Assembly: GCF_002252445.1 (NCBI RefSeq) | Contig: NZ_NNRJ01000051.1 | Coordinates: forward strand, 310,001-374,000 | Direction of reading: 5' to 3' | DNA length: 64,000 nt | From: Brucella thiophenivorans | Lineage (GTDB): Bacteria; Pseudomonadota; Alphaproteobacteria; Rhizobiales; Rhizobiaceae | Shown: positions 9,164 through 17,997 of the stretch, in pieces | Numbering within the stretch: the first letter of the stretch is position 1 | How the letters are laid out: every line of letters begins with the position of its first letter | Notes under the pieces: generated by a model | The model's input: the letters and a program-made list of their open reading frames with translations, nothing else | The model's database searches: none | Told to the model about the DNA's origin: nothing | Made by a program: the position numbers and the translations under genes

Positions 9164-9344
9164 TTGAATCCCCGAAACAATGTGAGAAATGGCCGCGTCA
9201 AACGGCGGAAGCGATCCGGCGCTTGAAGTCAACGGACATATCCGGGGATATGAATGACAATAGAAAATAGCGTCTTGCGACGCGAAAAGCTGTCATAACC
9301 AACTCCTGCTCCGGGCATCCCCGCCCGTGACAATGGACTACGTT

Positions 9345-9560
9345 AGACGGCAGGTCTCCTGGCTCACGAATATTCGCTATTCATCTGCCTTCCCGAACCG
9401 TTTTAGAGCTCAGTGGCATGACGCTTGATAGGCGTCACGAGGATGAACGGCAATCCGCTTACAGTTGCGGGGGCAGCCACGGTCTCGGTCCCTTTTGGGT
9501 CGTCCTCACCGTGTTCCCTATTAATCCCCTTCGCTATCGGTCGGGGAACCGTCGTAACTC
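9345..9560 (-). promoter_or_regulatory. Cobalamin (AdoCbl-type) riboswitch
   Basis: Read on the minus strand, this leader shows the ordered conserved pieces of a B12 riboswitch. These are GGGATTAATAGGGAA, then CGGTGAGGA, then GCTGCCCCCGCAACTGTAAG, then TGCCACTG, then CGGGAAGGC. It ends in the B12 box AGCCAGGAGACCTGCC at 9349-9364. It stands about 185 bases upstream of the binding-protein ATG at 9163. Rising cobalamin is expected to turn the importer operon down. The ends are approximate because P1 pairing was judged by eye. Confidence 0.95.
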
Positions 9561-9803
9561 TATTACGTCCCGGCATGGTCGCCGTCAAGCTATGCCGGTA
9601 GCTTTCTAAATAGAAAGTAGTGTTTGGTCGCGCTGGCATATTGTAAATCTGTGCTGTACTCTTCACATTGTAAGTTCCCGCTGGGAGGCGGCGGACTTTT
9701 CGAGGAGGGCTGGCTACAGCATTGTGCTTTGTGCGTCCTGAAAGACGCACGGCGCTGTAAAGACAGCAGCAAAATGCACGCAAAGTGCATTCAGGGAGGA
9801 TTT

Positions 9804-10754
9804 ATGCGTAATTGGATTCTGGCCATTACGTCGGTCGCAGCACTTGCAATTGTAAGTGCCGCATCGGCTGAAGATTATAAGGTTCTGGCACCGGCAGCAC
9901 CGGGCGGCGGCTGGGATCAGACCGCGCGCACCATGCAGAACGTGCTTCAGGACGAAAAGATTTCCGATAGTGTTCAGGTCATTAATGTTCCGGGTGCAGG
10001 CGGCACTATCGGACTTGCGCAGTTCGTCAATCAGAATAAAGGCGATCCCGGTCAGCTGATTGTGGGTGGCTATGTCATGGTCGGTGCTATCCTGACCAAC
10101 AATTCGCCCGTAAACCTCGACGCAATTACACCGATTGCCCGTCTCACCGGCGAATATGAAGCCATTGTCGTTCCAGCATCCTCCGACATCCAGAATCTTG
10201 GCGATCTAGTCACCAAACTGAAAGCCGATCCCGGCTCGGTTTCATGGGGTGGTGGCTCGGCTGGCGGCACAGACCACATCACAGCAGGGCTTTTTGCAAA
10301 AGCTGTCGGTGTCGATCCCACCAAGATCAACTATATCGCCTTTTCCGGTGGTGGTGAAGCACTGGCTGCAATCCTTGGCAATCAGGTGACGGTCGGCATT
10401 TCCGGCTATGGCGAATTCGATCCACAAATCAAAGCCGGCACTTTGCGCATCATCGGCATTTCGAGTGATGAGCGCATTGAAGGCATCGATGCACCAACCT
10501 TCAAGGAAGGCGGCGTCGACGTTTCGATCCAGAACTGGCGAATGGTGGGTGCTGCACCAGACATCACTGCCGAACAGGAAGCCGCCATCAATGCTGATAT
10601 TGAAAAAATGGTGAAATCAGAATCCTGGCAGAAGTCCCTCAAAGATAAGGGCTGGGCAGACACGTATCTTGCAGGTGACGCTTTCAAAGATCAGCTCAAG
10701 AAAGATGTCGAATCCACGCAAACCATTCTCAAGGATATTGGTCTCGTCCAATGA
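9804..10754 (+). CDS. tctC: Tripartite tricarboxylate transporter substrate-binding protein TctC family
   Basis: Periplasmic solute receptor of a TTT importer for citrate-like or other carboxylates. It has 316 residues with a signal peptide (ILAITSVAALAIVSAASAED). The TctC core includes APAAPGGGWDQTAR, VPGAGGTIGLA and GGSAGGTDH. The ATG at 9804 has TCAGGGAGGATTT upstream; the open frame before it is not coding-like. The gene overlaps tctB by an ATGA junction, and tctA follows. The carboxylate cannot be told from sequence. Confidence 0.88.
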   Translation: MRNWILAITSVAALAIVSAASAEDYKVLAPAAPGGGWDQTARTMQNVLQDEKISDSVQVINVPGAGGTIGLAQFVNQNKGDPGQLIVGGYVMVGAILTNNSPVNLDAITPIARLTGEYEAIVVPASSDIQNLGDLVTKLKADPGSVSWGGGSAGGTDHITAGLFAKAVGVDPTKINYIAFSGGGEALAAILGNQVTVGISGYGEFDPQIKAGTLRIIGISSDERIEGIDAPTFKEGGVDVSIQNWRMVGAAPDITAEQEAAINADIEKMVKSESWQKSLKDKGWADTYLAGDAFKDQLKKDVESTQTILKDIGLVQ

Positions 10755-11248
10755 CAGGATCAGAACAGCAGGGAGAGCGCCGTTCCATTGGAACGGCGCC
10801 AGACTACGCAGCTCTTGTGATTGCCTTCATTCTGGGCGCGGTTGCTATCGCCATCGCCTGGTCCACCGCCTATGGCGGCAACGTTCTTTCCTACCAGCCA
10901 GTTGGGCCAAAAACCGTCCCCTATATTGTTGCAGCCGGACTGTTTATTTTGTCAATATGGACGGTCATCAGCGCGTTCAAAGGTGATTTTCCAGAGCGTG
11001 AGCATCAAGAAATAGCGCCTATGGCGTGGATTGTCGGCGGTCTGGTCATTCAAATGCTGACTATGAAGACGCTCGGGTTCTCTATTGCTACGGGCATGCT
11101 CTTTGCGGCAACTGCGCGCGGATTTGGCTATCGCAAATTCTGGATCAGCATCCCTGTCGGCATCATCTTTGCAATCTTCATCTGGTTCATGTTTGCACGT
11201 GGTCTGCAACTTTCACTGCCGTCGGGCTGGCTTGAGCAGTTTATTTAA
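10751..11248 (+). CDS. tctB: Tripartite tricarboxylate transporter small membrane subunit TctB family
   Basis: Small integral-membrane subunit of the TTT importer, 165 residues with four hydrophobic segments. They are near residues 18-38 (YAALVIAFILGAVAIAIAW), 50-70, 95-115 and 125-150. The ATG at 10751 overlaps the tctC stop, so translation is coupled. The sequence is poorly conserved, as is usual for TctB. The assignment rests on size, topology and its place between tctC and tctA. Confidence 0.83.
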   Translation: MTGSEQQGERRSIGTAPDYAALVIAFILGAVAIAIAWSTAYGGNVLSYQPVGPKTVPYIVAAGLFILSIWTVISAFKGDFPEREHQEIAPMAWIVGGLVIQMLTMKTLGFSIATGMLFAATARGFGYRKFWISIPVGIIFAIFIWFMFARGLQLSLPSGWLEQFI

Positions 11249-11323
11249 AGCATTTGAGCCGAAAGTGCGAAGCTGTTTTGCGTAGGACAATGCGTTAGGG
11301 ACAATAAGAAAAGCGAGAGAACA

Positions 11324-12868
11324 ATGGATACTTTAACGCTTCTCGCCAACGGTCTGCTGGTGGCGCTTGAGCCCGTAAACCTTATTTATGCGCTGATTGG
11401 CGTCACACTTGGTACCGCTGTCGGCGTTCTTCCGGGGATTGGCCCGGCACTGACTGTGGCGCTGTTGCTGCCGGTCACCTACAAGCTTGATCCCGCAGGA
11501 TCGCTCATCATGTTTGCCGGCATTTATTATGGCGGCATGTATGGCGGTTCGACCACCTCTATCCTTCTCAACACCCCCGGGGAAAGTGCCTCCATCGTCA
11601 CGGCATTGGAGGGCAATAAAATGGCCCGAGCAGGGCGCGGCGGGCCGGCGCTCGCAACCGCCGCCATAGGCTCATTCATAGCAGGTTTGATCGCTACACT
11701 TGCTCTGGCTTTAATTGCGCCATATGTGGTGAAATTTGCCCTATCCTTTGGACCGTCCGAATATTTCGCGCTGATGCTCCTCGCTTTCATGACCGTTTCG
11801 GCGGCATTTGGCGATTCCACGTTGCGCGGACTTACCTCACTGTTCATAGGCCTTACGCTTGGGCTTATCGGTATTGATCAACTGACTGGACAAGCACGTC
11901 TGGTCATGAACACGCCCAATCTGCTTGATGGCATCAATGTCACCACACTCGCGGTGGCCCTATTTGCTATCGGTGAAACGCTCGCGGTGGTCTCCAAAAA
12001 GCTTAGCCCCGATGATGAAGTCATCGCGGTTAAAGGCTCGGTCTGGATGACTAAAAACGACTGGAAACGTTCATGGATGCCATGGCTGCGCGGAACAGCA
12101 ATCGGCTTTCCAATTGGTGCAATGCCTGCGGGCGGCGCTGACGTCTCAAGCTTTTTATCTTACTCGGCAGAACGCCAGTTTTCCAAACATCCCGAAGAAT
12201 TTGGCAAAGGTGCAATCGAAGGTGTGGCCGGACCGGAAGCTGCCAATAATGCATCGGCGGCCGGAACGCTTGTGCCCCTGCTAACGCTTGGTCTGCCCAC
12301 AACTGCAACAGCAGCCATCATGCTTGCAGGTTTCCAACAATTTGGTTTGCAACCGGGACCGCTGCTTTTCGTGACGAATGCTTCATTGGTTTGGGGGCTT
12401 ATAGCCAGCCTTCTGGTCGCAAATCTCATGCTGCTGGTTCTGAATCTACCGCTGATTGGTTTGTGGGTGAAAATGCTCACCATCCCGCGCCATTGGCTTT
12501 ATGCGGGCATTCTGGTGTTCGCAACGCTTGGCACAATCGGCGCTAATGCATCGACATCAATGCTATTTGGCCTGCCAGTCTCATTCGAACTGGGATTGCT
12601 TTTGGCTTTCGGATTGCTCGGTTACGTTCTGCGCCGCTTTTCCTATCCGATTGCGCCGGTCGTCGTTGGGCTGATCCTCGGACCAATGGCCGAAAAAAGC
12701 TTGCGGCAAGCGCTTCAGATCAGTCAGGGAAACCCTATGACTCTGGTCAGTTCGTGGGTATCGATCACGCTGATCACGCTGGCAATTGCAGCCGTTGTCG
12801 TTCCCATGATCATGCGCCAACGTGGCAAAGGCGATTTGCTCAAACAAATGGGCACGGACGAAGACTAG
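11324..12868 (+). CDS. tctA: Tripartite tricarboxylate transporter large membrane subunit TctA family
   Basis: Main transport subunit, 514 residues with about eleven membrane helices. Family motifs include [21 protein letters not shown] (seen as GVLPGIGPA), [20 protein letters not shown] (as [11 protein letters not shown]) and [14 protein letters not shown]. The start at 11324 follows GCGAGAG about 8 bases upstream, 75 bases after tctB. It is the last gene of tctCBA, and a strong hairpin terminator follows at 12915-12937. Confidence 0.9.
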   Translation: MDTLTLLANGLLVALEPVNLIYALIGVTLGTAVGVLPGIGPALTVALLLPVTYKLDPAGSLIMFAGIYYGGMYGGSTTSILLNTPGESASIVTALEGNKMARAGRGGPALATAAIGSFIAGLIATLALALIAPYVVKFALSFGPSEYFALMLLAFMTVSAAFGDSTLRGLTSLFIGLTLGLIGIDQLTGQARLVMNTPNLLDGINVTTLAVALFAIGETLAVVSKKLSPDDEVIAVKGSVWMTKNDWKRSWMPWLRGTAIGFPIGAMPAGGADVSSFLSYSAERQFSKHPEEFGKGAIEGVAGPEAANNASAAGTLVPLLTLGLPTTATAAIMLAGFQQFGLQPGPLLFVTNASLVWGLIASLLVANLMLLVLNLPLIGLWVKMLTIPRHWLYAGILVFATLGTIGANASTSMLFGLPVSFELGLLLAFGLLGYVLRRFSYPIAPVVVGLILGPMAEKSLRQALQISQGNPMTLVSSWVSITLITLAIAAVVVPMIMRQRGKGDLLKQMGTDED

Positions 12869-12914
12869 AGCACTTCTTACGATTCTGTTTAGACAAAAAC
12901 TTTTCTAAAAATCG

Positions 12915-12938
12915 AAGGCCCGCTTGAAGCGGGCCTTT
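12915..12938. terminator. Bidirectional intrinsic terminator after tctA and the small minus-strand gene
   Basis: AAGGCCCGCTT (12915-12925) is mirrored by AAGCGGGCCTT (12927-12937), a GC-rich hairpin flanked by A and T runs. It lies between the convergent tctA and 12942-13100 genes and can serve both. Confidence 0.75.
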
Positions 12939-12941
12939 CAC

Positions 12942-13100
12942 TTAGTCCTGGATTTTGCGGAACTGAGCGACATCAATGCCCAGCGTCTCAAGGTCTTGTG
13001 CCATCGGCTGATGACCGACACGCATAGCAGCAGACGCACGAACGGCACTGCCGAATTGTGCAAACGTGCGACCGAAACGATGACTTAAACGGGCAAACAT
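12942..13100 (-). CDS. Small hypothetical protein, 52 residues
   Basis: Unrecognised small basic protein beginning MFARLSHRFGRTFAQF. The C-terminal part, MAQDLETLGIDVAQFRKI, recalls the short DUF1127-type tails common in Rhizobiales, but I cannot assign it. The ATG at 13100 has ATGGAG six bases upstream; an in-frame ATG at 13112 exists. It has its own terminator at 12915-12938 and shares its upstream region with the divergent DUF465 gene. Confidence 0.6.
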   Translation of the reverse strand: MFARLSHRFGRTFAQFGSAVRASAAMRVGHQPMAQDLETLGIDVAQFRKIQD

Positions 13101-13226
13101 TTTTATCTCCATCACGGACACATTGTTGAATTGGTCCGTATCCTGAAGATGGTACTGCACGACCCTTATTTGAAGATCAGACTTTGCATGTCAGCCATGC
13201 GTTGTATGCATGTAGGGATAATTATC

Positions 13227-13244
13227 CATTGATCGGGATCAATG
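13227..13244. promoter_or_regulatory. Perfect palindrome matching the FNR/FixK (anaerobox) consensus
   Basis: CATTGATC-GG-GATCAATG is an 18-base perfect palindrome containing TTGAT-N4-ATCAA, the consensus for FnrN/FixK regulators of alphaproteobacteria. It is centred about 60 bases upstream of the DUF465 gene start at 13295 and about 135 bases from the divergent small gene. Oxygen-dependent control is inferred. Confidence 0.6.
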
Positions 13245-13294
13245 AGGCTTCATATCTAAGCTGCGAAACTGCCTTGATAAGGAAGGAGAAAACT

Positions 13295-13543
13295 ATGTCA
13301 AACACGCCGCATACATTGGGTGAGGAGTTTCCGGGGCAGCTCATAACCATTCATGCGTTGAAGGCAGCAGATCCGCGCTTTGCACGCATTCTTGAAGAAT
13401 ATGACTCGGTCAACGACCGTATTCATCGCGCAGAAACCAGAATCGCGCCTGTCAGTCATGAAGAAGAAACAAATCTTCGCAAACACCGCCTGACTTTAAA
13501 GAACACAATAGAACAGGCGCTGACGAACAATTTAAAACCATGA
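13295..13543 (+). CDS. DUF465/YdcH-family small protein
   Basis: Small charged helical protein of 82 residues. The motif DPRFARILEEYDSVNDRIHR followed by a second helix with LRKHRLTLKNTIEQAL is typical of the YdcH/DUF465 family, whose function is not established. The ATG at 13295 has AAGGAG with good spacing; earlier in-frame ATGs lack an SD. It sits behind the FNR/FixK-type palindrome at 13227-13244, so expression at low oxygen is likely. Confidence 0.78.
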   Translation: MSNTPHTLGEEFPGQLITIHALKAADPRFARILEEYDSVNDRIHRAETRIAPVSHEEETNLRKHRLTLKNTIEQALTNNLKP

Positions 13544-13643
13544 ATTCAGCATTTGTTTTTCTCTTATCCGATGCAACTTTGCGCTTCAGCAGATAGTCAA
13601 TTCTGCGGGTCACGCACAGAATGATCGAGCAATGGGAAAATCG

Positions 13644-13853
13644 TTACTCGGCGGAAGCGGGAGGTACGGTTTCTGTTGTTGCCGGCGGCACAGAACCCTC
13701 ACTGTTTGAAGGCACTTCGGGAGCAATCATGCTTCCGAAAATTTCAACCAGAATCCAAACTACAACAGCTGCCGCAAGACTAACCAGTAGGATGATAAGA
13801 ACCGGCTTACCCTCTCGGCCTTGCCGTGCTTCATCCGGGCCTAATTGTTTCAT
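13644..13853 (-). CDS. Small single-pass membrane protein, 69 residues
   Basis: Unrecognised protein with one clear membrane helix (VLIILLVSLAAAVVVWILVEI, about residues 18-38). A Pro/Ser/Thr/Glu-rich tail follows, ending in PPASAE. The start at 13853 is supported by a near-perfect SD (AGGAGG). An overlapping frame on the plus strand is longer but has no SD and an unlikely composition, so I prefer this strand. The cytoplasmic N-terminus is charged and the tail probably periplasmic. Confidence 0.65.
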   Translation of the reverse strand: MKQLGPDEARQGREGKPVLIILLVSLAAAVVVWILVEIFGSMIAPEVPSNSEGSVPPATTETVPPASAE

Positions 13854-14040
13854 TGATCAAACCTCCTATTACATAGAAATCATGCAATAGGCCAATGTTT
13901 GGTAGCTATAATGGTTCCAATTGAAGCCAGCGACATGTCGTGGACTGCCTTAGATCGCCAGCCCGGATCCGGAGTTTTTCTTTTTCTGCCAAGCCCGTGA
14001 ACCTTTTCCCGATCACGTAGTTATCAGGCGAAGAGGATAA

Positions 14041-14124
14041 ATGATGGGTATGTTCATCACTACGATATCGACGGCATGGCTTGTTTTGATCGCATACACC
14101 GCTTGGGCAGAGCGCAACGAATAA
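14041..14124 (+). CDS. Putative 27-residue hydrophobic small protein
   Basis: Short frame MMGMFITTISTAWLVLIAY followed by TAWAERNE and a TAA stop. It has a reasonable SD (GAAGAGGATAA) directly upstream of the ATG at 14041. It would form one membrane helix. No family is recognised, and at this length chance cannot be excluded. The rest of 13854-14224 shows no other gene. Confidence 0.35.
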   Translation: MMGMFITTISTAWLVLIAYTAWAERNE

Positions 14125-14224
14125 CTGCCACCCTCTTTACTGATTATTGCAGTTCAAAGACGTGCCTATGGTATGCGGCGGCTCCATCCCATTGATTATT
14201 CTTTTTCACTGAAGTGTTTAGAAT

Positions 14225-15899
14225 TTAGCAGTGGTTTATCAGCTCATCAGGGAGTCCGGAATCAGTACATTTTGATGTACTGATCGGCTTTGCATATGCC
14301 CATGGCATTAAGTCATCGATGTTTTTTGCCGGATGACCGTTTGTAATGCTGATAAAGAGATAGCGCAGATAGGCATGGGGCTCCACGCCATTCATTTGGC
14401 ATGTACCGATGAGACTTGCAAAACGAGCCCAGTTACGGCCTCCCTCGTCATGCCCGGCAAATAGTGCATTGCGGCGGTTCATTGCCGGACTGCGGATGGC
14501 GTTTTCGACAAGATTGGAATCCATATCGATATGACCGTCGTCAAGGAACAGCCGGAGGCCGTCTTGGCGTCGGAGCATATAGGCAAGAGCCTTACCCAAA
14601 TCGGATTTGCGCGAGATGCGTTTTGCCAGCGCTTGGAGCCAGGCGGAGAACTCATCCACCAATAGCCGAGACACATCCTGTCGCATTGCACAGCGATGCC
14701 CGGGTTTACTGCCACGGATGGCTTCCTTAAACTTGCAAAGAGCGGCGATGCGTAACAGTGCATCATTCACGATGGGCGACCCCTTCGTCGGCTTTGCCGC
14801 GATCAGTTTTCTACGTCCATGTGCCCAGCAAAATGCCAGTCGTAACGGATCGCCACCTGTTCGTTTTGGTATGGCAAGGTGCGAGTAACCGCCATAGGCG
14901 TCGACCTGAATGGTGCCGTTGAAGCCGTCGAGGATTTCTGCCGCATATTCGCCGCTACGCCCCGGCCGATAATGGAACACCACGCCCGGCGGCGCGGAAC
15001 CATTCCAGCCAAGCTCATCACGCAGTACTGCCCACAGATAACCCATTTTCGTCTTGCCGCGTCCAGTGTCGAGTACAGGCGCGGTAGTCTCATCGACATA
15101 AAGCCGCGAATCATCTTTCATCAGCATCATCGCCATGTGATCCACGACCGGCGCGATCAACGCGCCTGTGCGCCCCATCTAGTCGGCCGGAACAGAGCGA
15201 TCAATGCGCACTCCATGCCGGGCCATGACCACTGCCTGTCTGTTCAGCGGCATGTGTTCGGAATGCTTGGAGACGGCGATCTGCGCCAATAGCGCTTCGG
15301 TAGGCCAGCTGCCTTCCAGCAGATACGCTGGCGCTTTGGCTTGAACTACTCGCGTGCACCCCTTGGGACAGGCATATTTCGGGCAGACCGTGACGATCAC
15401 CTGATAGTTTGCCGGAATATAGTCAAGCCGCTCTGTCATGTCCGCACCAATCCGAACCATGTCACCGCAGCCACAAGGGCAGACGATGCTTAAAGGCTCA
15501 ATTACGTGCTCAACACGTGGCAGGTTCGCAGGCAACACACGGGCTTTTGTTCCTTGCGTGCAGCGGCAGCTTTGTCGCATTGAGAGTGCTGGCCGCGATC
15601 CGCGCCTGTGTCTCGGCAATCGCCGTTTCAAGATCTTCTAGCGCCAGTTCCATCTGCGCTGGATCGAGCTTTTCCGATTTAGGCCCGAACTTCGTACGCC
15701 GATACTCCTGAACATGACCTAACAGCGTCTCGATCAGTTCCTTCAGTTCAGTGATGAACACGTCCTTTTCTGCCACCGCCGCCTGCTCATGTAAACGCAC
15801 AGCCCGTTCAACTGACAGCTCAAACTGGATGTCTGAAAAAGCCTTCACCACCTCTTGCGGAAGGACTGAAATCTGAATGATATCAATGGGTTGCGACAT
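14225..15899 (-). pseudogene. tnpC: IS66-family transposase TnpC, broken by a frameshift and an amber codon
   Basis: Three reading pieces together make one IS66 transposase. 15510-15899 is the N-terminal coiled part (VERAVRLHEQAAVAEKD, TKFGPKSEKLD). 15179 to about 15550 is the zinc-finger-like part (CPCGCGDMVRIG, YACPKGC). 14225-15178 is the DDE domain (YVDETTAPVLD, FCWAHGRRK, LVENAIRSPAMNRRNALFAG). The first and second pieces are in different frames, so about one base was lost or gained near 15550. The second ends in TAG at 15179-15181 where the family has Trp before MGRTG. The C-terminus is extended past the usual PWAYA by about 20 residues. Confidence 0.88.
14261..14284. repeat. Perfect 10-bp inverted repeat in the TnpC 3' end
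   Basis: ATCAGTACAT (14261-14270) and ATGTACTGAT (14275-14284) are exact reverse complements around a TTTG loop. They fall in the unusual C-terminal extension of the dead transposase. This may mark a junction or the element's end, but that is inference. Confidence 0.5.
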
Positions 15900-15998
15900 G
15901 TGCGTTCATTGCATGTCACAGCATAAAAACCAAATAGAACAACGGCAAAGTAAGGAAAAATCATCCCGCAATAGCGGGACGCGTCACGCGCTACGCCA

Positions 15999-16205
15999 TC
16001 ACTCGACGCCAATCGGGACCTTCACGCGCCTCTTTCGCCAATCCGAAAGATGGTGCGTAGCAAGATCATATCGCCGCGCAACATCAACAAGCCGAGCGCC
16101 AGGCTGAAAGCTCTCTGCAACAATACAGGCCTTAAGGCCTGGGCCAGCGACGATTCCCCTGCCGGGGCCCCGTGATGTCATAATGCCCGACAAATCCATC
16201 GCCAT
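15999..16205 (-). pseudogene. tnpA: IS66-family TnpA (OrfA) fragment
   Basis: The stretch LKACIVAESFQPGARLVDVARRYDLATHHLSDWRK is the helix-turn-helix core of IS66 TnpA, here spread over about residues 25-58. The protein stops soon after, at 15999, well short of the family length. No TnpB follows before the TnpC start at 15899. The N-terminal 20 residues look altered. It is inactive remnant sequence of the same element as the broken TnpC. Confidence 0.75.
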
Positions 16206-16551
16206 CCGTCATGCTAAAATCTCTAGGTTTTGCTTAAGTCCTTCTGACAGAAATATCAAACTTCAAGTATAGCCGAAATCAATGGTGCAGAGACGGCGCA
16301 TACCAAGAAGCATACCAGATCGAAAATCTAAATATTTCTTCGATTACAGTGTTTTTCATGCTCACTTCCTAATAGGTCTACCTTATTAAGAACGTGAACA
16401 CGTAAAGCCGCAACTCCCACTAATTGCCAACCATTAGACGCCTAGTAGAAATATACGCCTAATGCTTGGTATGCGATTTATCGCAAGTTCCAGATTTGTC
16501 AAAGCGGGTCGGTCGCTACGCCGGCTAAGTTTGACGGGCCTCGAACCCGCA
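16206..16551. other. Intergenic island sequence without a gene
   Basis: About 345 bases between the IS66 remnant and the next open frame. No credible coding frame is visible on either strand. A T-arm-like sequence (GCGGGTTCGAGGCCCGT on the minus strand, near 16530-16550) has no matching D-arm, anticodon arm or CCA end, so it is not called a tRNA. Confidence 0.45.
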
Positions 16552-16770
16552 TCAACCACATCCCAGCACGCCGCTAAGCCGCCTGTCCAGAACCGAACGA
16601 ATACCGTGCCTCGACCTTAGATCGTCATCCTGCGCTTCTGCTTTCAGCGCCGCCGTTTTGATCATGTGCAAGGCTTGGCTATCCGCTATTGCCGCATGGT
16701 TTTCGAGATACGGTATCCGCATCTGAACCAACGCCTGTGCGCCTCGCATTCCGTAGAGGCGTTGCCTCAA
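16552..16770 (-). CDS. Unrecognised open frame in the decayed island
   Basis: A 72-codon frame (from TTG at 16770, or ATG at 16749 beginning MRGAQALVQ) that overlaps no better candidate. The product is charged and helical (MIKTAALKAEAQDDDLRSR), and I do not recognise it. No clear SD precedes either start. The frame also remains open upstream, into the end of the next gene. It may be a remnant of a phage or integrative-element gene. Confidence 0.3.
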   Translation of the reverse strand: MRQRLYGMRGAQALVQMRIPYLENHAAIADSQALHMIKTAALKAEAQDDDLRSRHGIRSVLDRRLSGVLGCG

Positions 16771-16780
16771 TTTCAGTTCG

Positions 16781-17095
16781 CTACTTCTTTGACTTTTGTA
16801 TCTTATAGGTAGACTTGAAAATGGGTATCACCGGCGGTCCGTCATCATTCTTACCTGAACAATTAAGCCGATAAACCTGCGGCGAGATCGAAGTTGGAGC
16901 CCATTTCCTAGGTAGGTCATCATCCGGCGGCGCACGGTACAAACTTTTGGCAGATTGGTTACTTAGCTCAATGCTTTTCAACGGAACCATCTTGCAATTG
17001 ATACCAACGAACCCTGACTGATCGGCAGAGTGCGCAACCATACAAGAAGACAGAACAGCCCACGATGACAATATCAGCGTTACAGGTCGCATCAT
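16781..17095 (-). CDS. Hypothetical secreted protein, 104 residues
   Basis: Small exported protein of unknown function. The N-terminus is a signal peptide (PVTLILSSWAVLSSCMVAHSA) with probable cleavage after HSA. The mature part has two cysteines (INCKM and LNCSG) that could form a disulfide, and a basic C-terminus ending in KIQKSKK. Two adjacent ATGs at 17095 and 17092 follow AAAAGGGGATT, a good SD. It lies in the island between the IS66 remnant and the integrase-like remnant; no relative is recognised. Confidence 0.55.
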   Translation of the reverse strand: MMRPVTLILSSWAVLSSCMVAHSADQSGFVGINCKMVPLKSIELSNQSAKSLYRAPPDDDLPRKWAPTSISPQVYRLNCSGKNDDGPPVIPIFKSTYKIQKSKK

Positions 17096-17192
17096 AATCC
17101 CCTTTTATCAAAGGGTAAAACTAAGCATTTCTCCAATTTGCGAAATTGCAATAAACTGGGTACAAAAAATAATGAAAGCCTATAACACCAAT

Positions 17193-17218
17193 AAAAAGCG
17201 GCTTCAAAGCCGCTTTTT
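17193..17218. terminator. Intrinsic terminator hairpin, bidirectional
   Basis: AAAAAGCGGCTT (17193-17204) mirrors AAGCCGCTTTTT (17207-17218), with A and T tracts on both sides. It lies between the integrase-like remnant (upstream on the minus strand) and the secreted protein gene. Confidence 0.75.
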
Positions 17219-17271
17219 ATGTGGCGAAAATCACCCCCATAACTACTTAATCACTCTTTCGGCTTACCGGG

Positions 17272-17865
17272 TCAGGCCCTCCAAGACGTTATTTTCGTGA
17301 TGGAATATCCCCAATACAAAGCCCAAACATCAAGACAATCCTTGAGGCTGTCGGCTGCGTATAATCGCTTGCGATGAGATGTGGCTACGTCACTGATACC
17401 AAGGCCCTGACTTGCAACCATGCTCACCAACTCATAGCCCACAATGCCGAGCAAATCCCGGCATAGCTTAAGCTGCTGACCTGCTTCAATCTGGCTTTCG
17501 CTAATGTTATGCGGGTGCCGCCGCCGTCTACAGGCTCCCGGCCATAATCGAATGAACCTGCGCCCGATCCTCCCAACCGTTCGTAATAATGGCAAAACCG
17601 TTTCGCCGCTTGAAGTAGAGAGGCGTTCAAATAGCCGCGTGCGGCGATCGTGATAATTGCACTTTCTTTCGCGTTGTGAGGCAGCTTCATAAATATCACG
17701 CTTCGCACGGGCAGCGGCAAAATCATCGGTCTTGAGTGAGATTCGGATGTGTTCGCCGCAAGCACCAAAAGCAGCAACTTGACGAGGCATACGACGCTTA
17801 AAAATAGTTGCAGTTACGTTGCTGGAGGTGACTGTCAGGACGTTTATCGCGCGTTTACGTGACAT
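17272..17865 (-). pseudogene. Composite remnant: integrase N-terminus joined to a frameshifted phage-like protein
   Basis: The first 65 residues resemble the N-terminus of a tyrosine recombinase (IRISLKTDDFAAARAKRDIYEAA). From about residue 66 the sense passes to another frame, which reads AARGYLNASLLQAAKRF, GGSGAGSFDYGREPVDGGG and ends sensibly near 17540. The original frame then resumes with ISESQIEAGQQLKLCRDLLG and KRLYAADSLKDCLDVWALYWGY. So an integrase fragment is fused to a second gene carrying a one-base indel. The second part looks like a phage-associated hypothetical protein I cannot name. It lies 130 bases from the 3' end of tRNA-His. Confidence 0.6.
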
Positions 17866-17997
17866 TCAAGTCGCTCCGTGTATGCGTATGTGGCGCAAAT
17901 GTGGGGCGGAATGTGGCTCAAAAACCGAGCGTAGCACAAATGCACTTTCTTGCATTCGCGTTTTATATAATAAAACACATACTTAGGAGATTTTAGA

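Larger units (their letters stand above)
14225..16205 (-). mobile_element. Degenerate IS66-family insertion sequence
   Basis: The minus strand carries a truncated TnpA (15999-16205) and then a TnpC broken by one frameshift and one amber codon. The TnpB gene normally found between them is missing. The three pieces keep the normal IS66 order. I could not identify terminal inverted repeats or a target duplication at either side, so the ends given are those of the coding remnants. It lies in a decayed island next to tRNA-His. Confidence 0.85.

Noticed and set aside
9403-9783. 126-codon minus-strand frame and shorter neighbours upstream of tctC
   Set aside because: It overlaps the cobalamin riboswitch, whose conserved elements explain the sequence; the protein has low-complexity, basic text and no SD.
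13621-13890. 89-codon plus-strand frame
   Set aside because: The opposite-strand frame has a near-perfect SD and a clear membrane helix, so it is preferred.
14125-16300. Terminal inverted repeats and target duplication for the IS66 remnant
   Set aside because: I compared the sequence outside both coding ends and found no matching pair, so none is reported.
16500-16551. tRNA-like T-arm on the minus strand
   Set aside because: The T-arm consensus is met, but no acceptor, D- or anticodon arm and no CCA could be paired with it.
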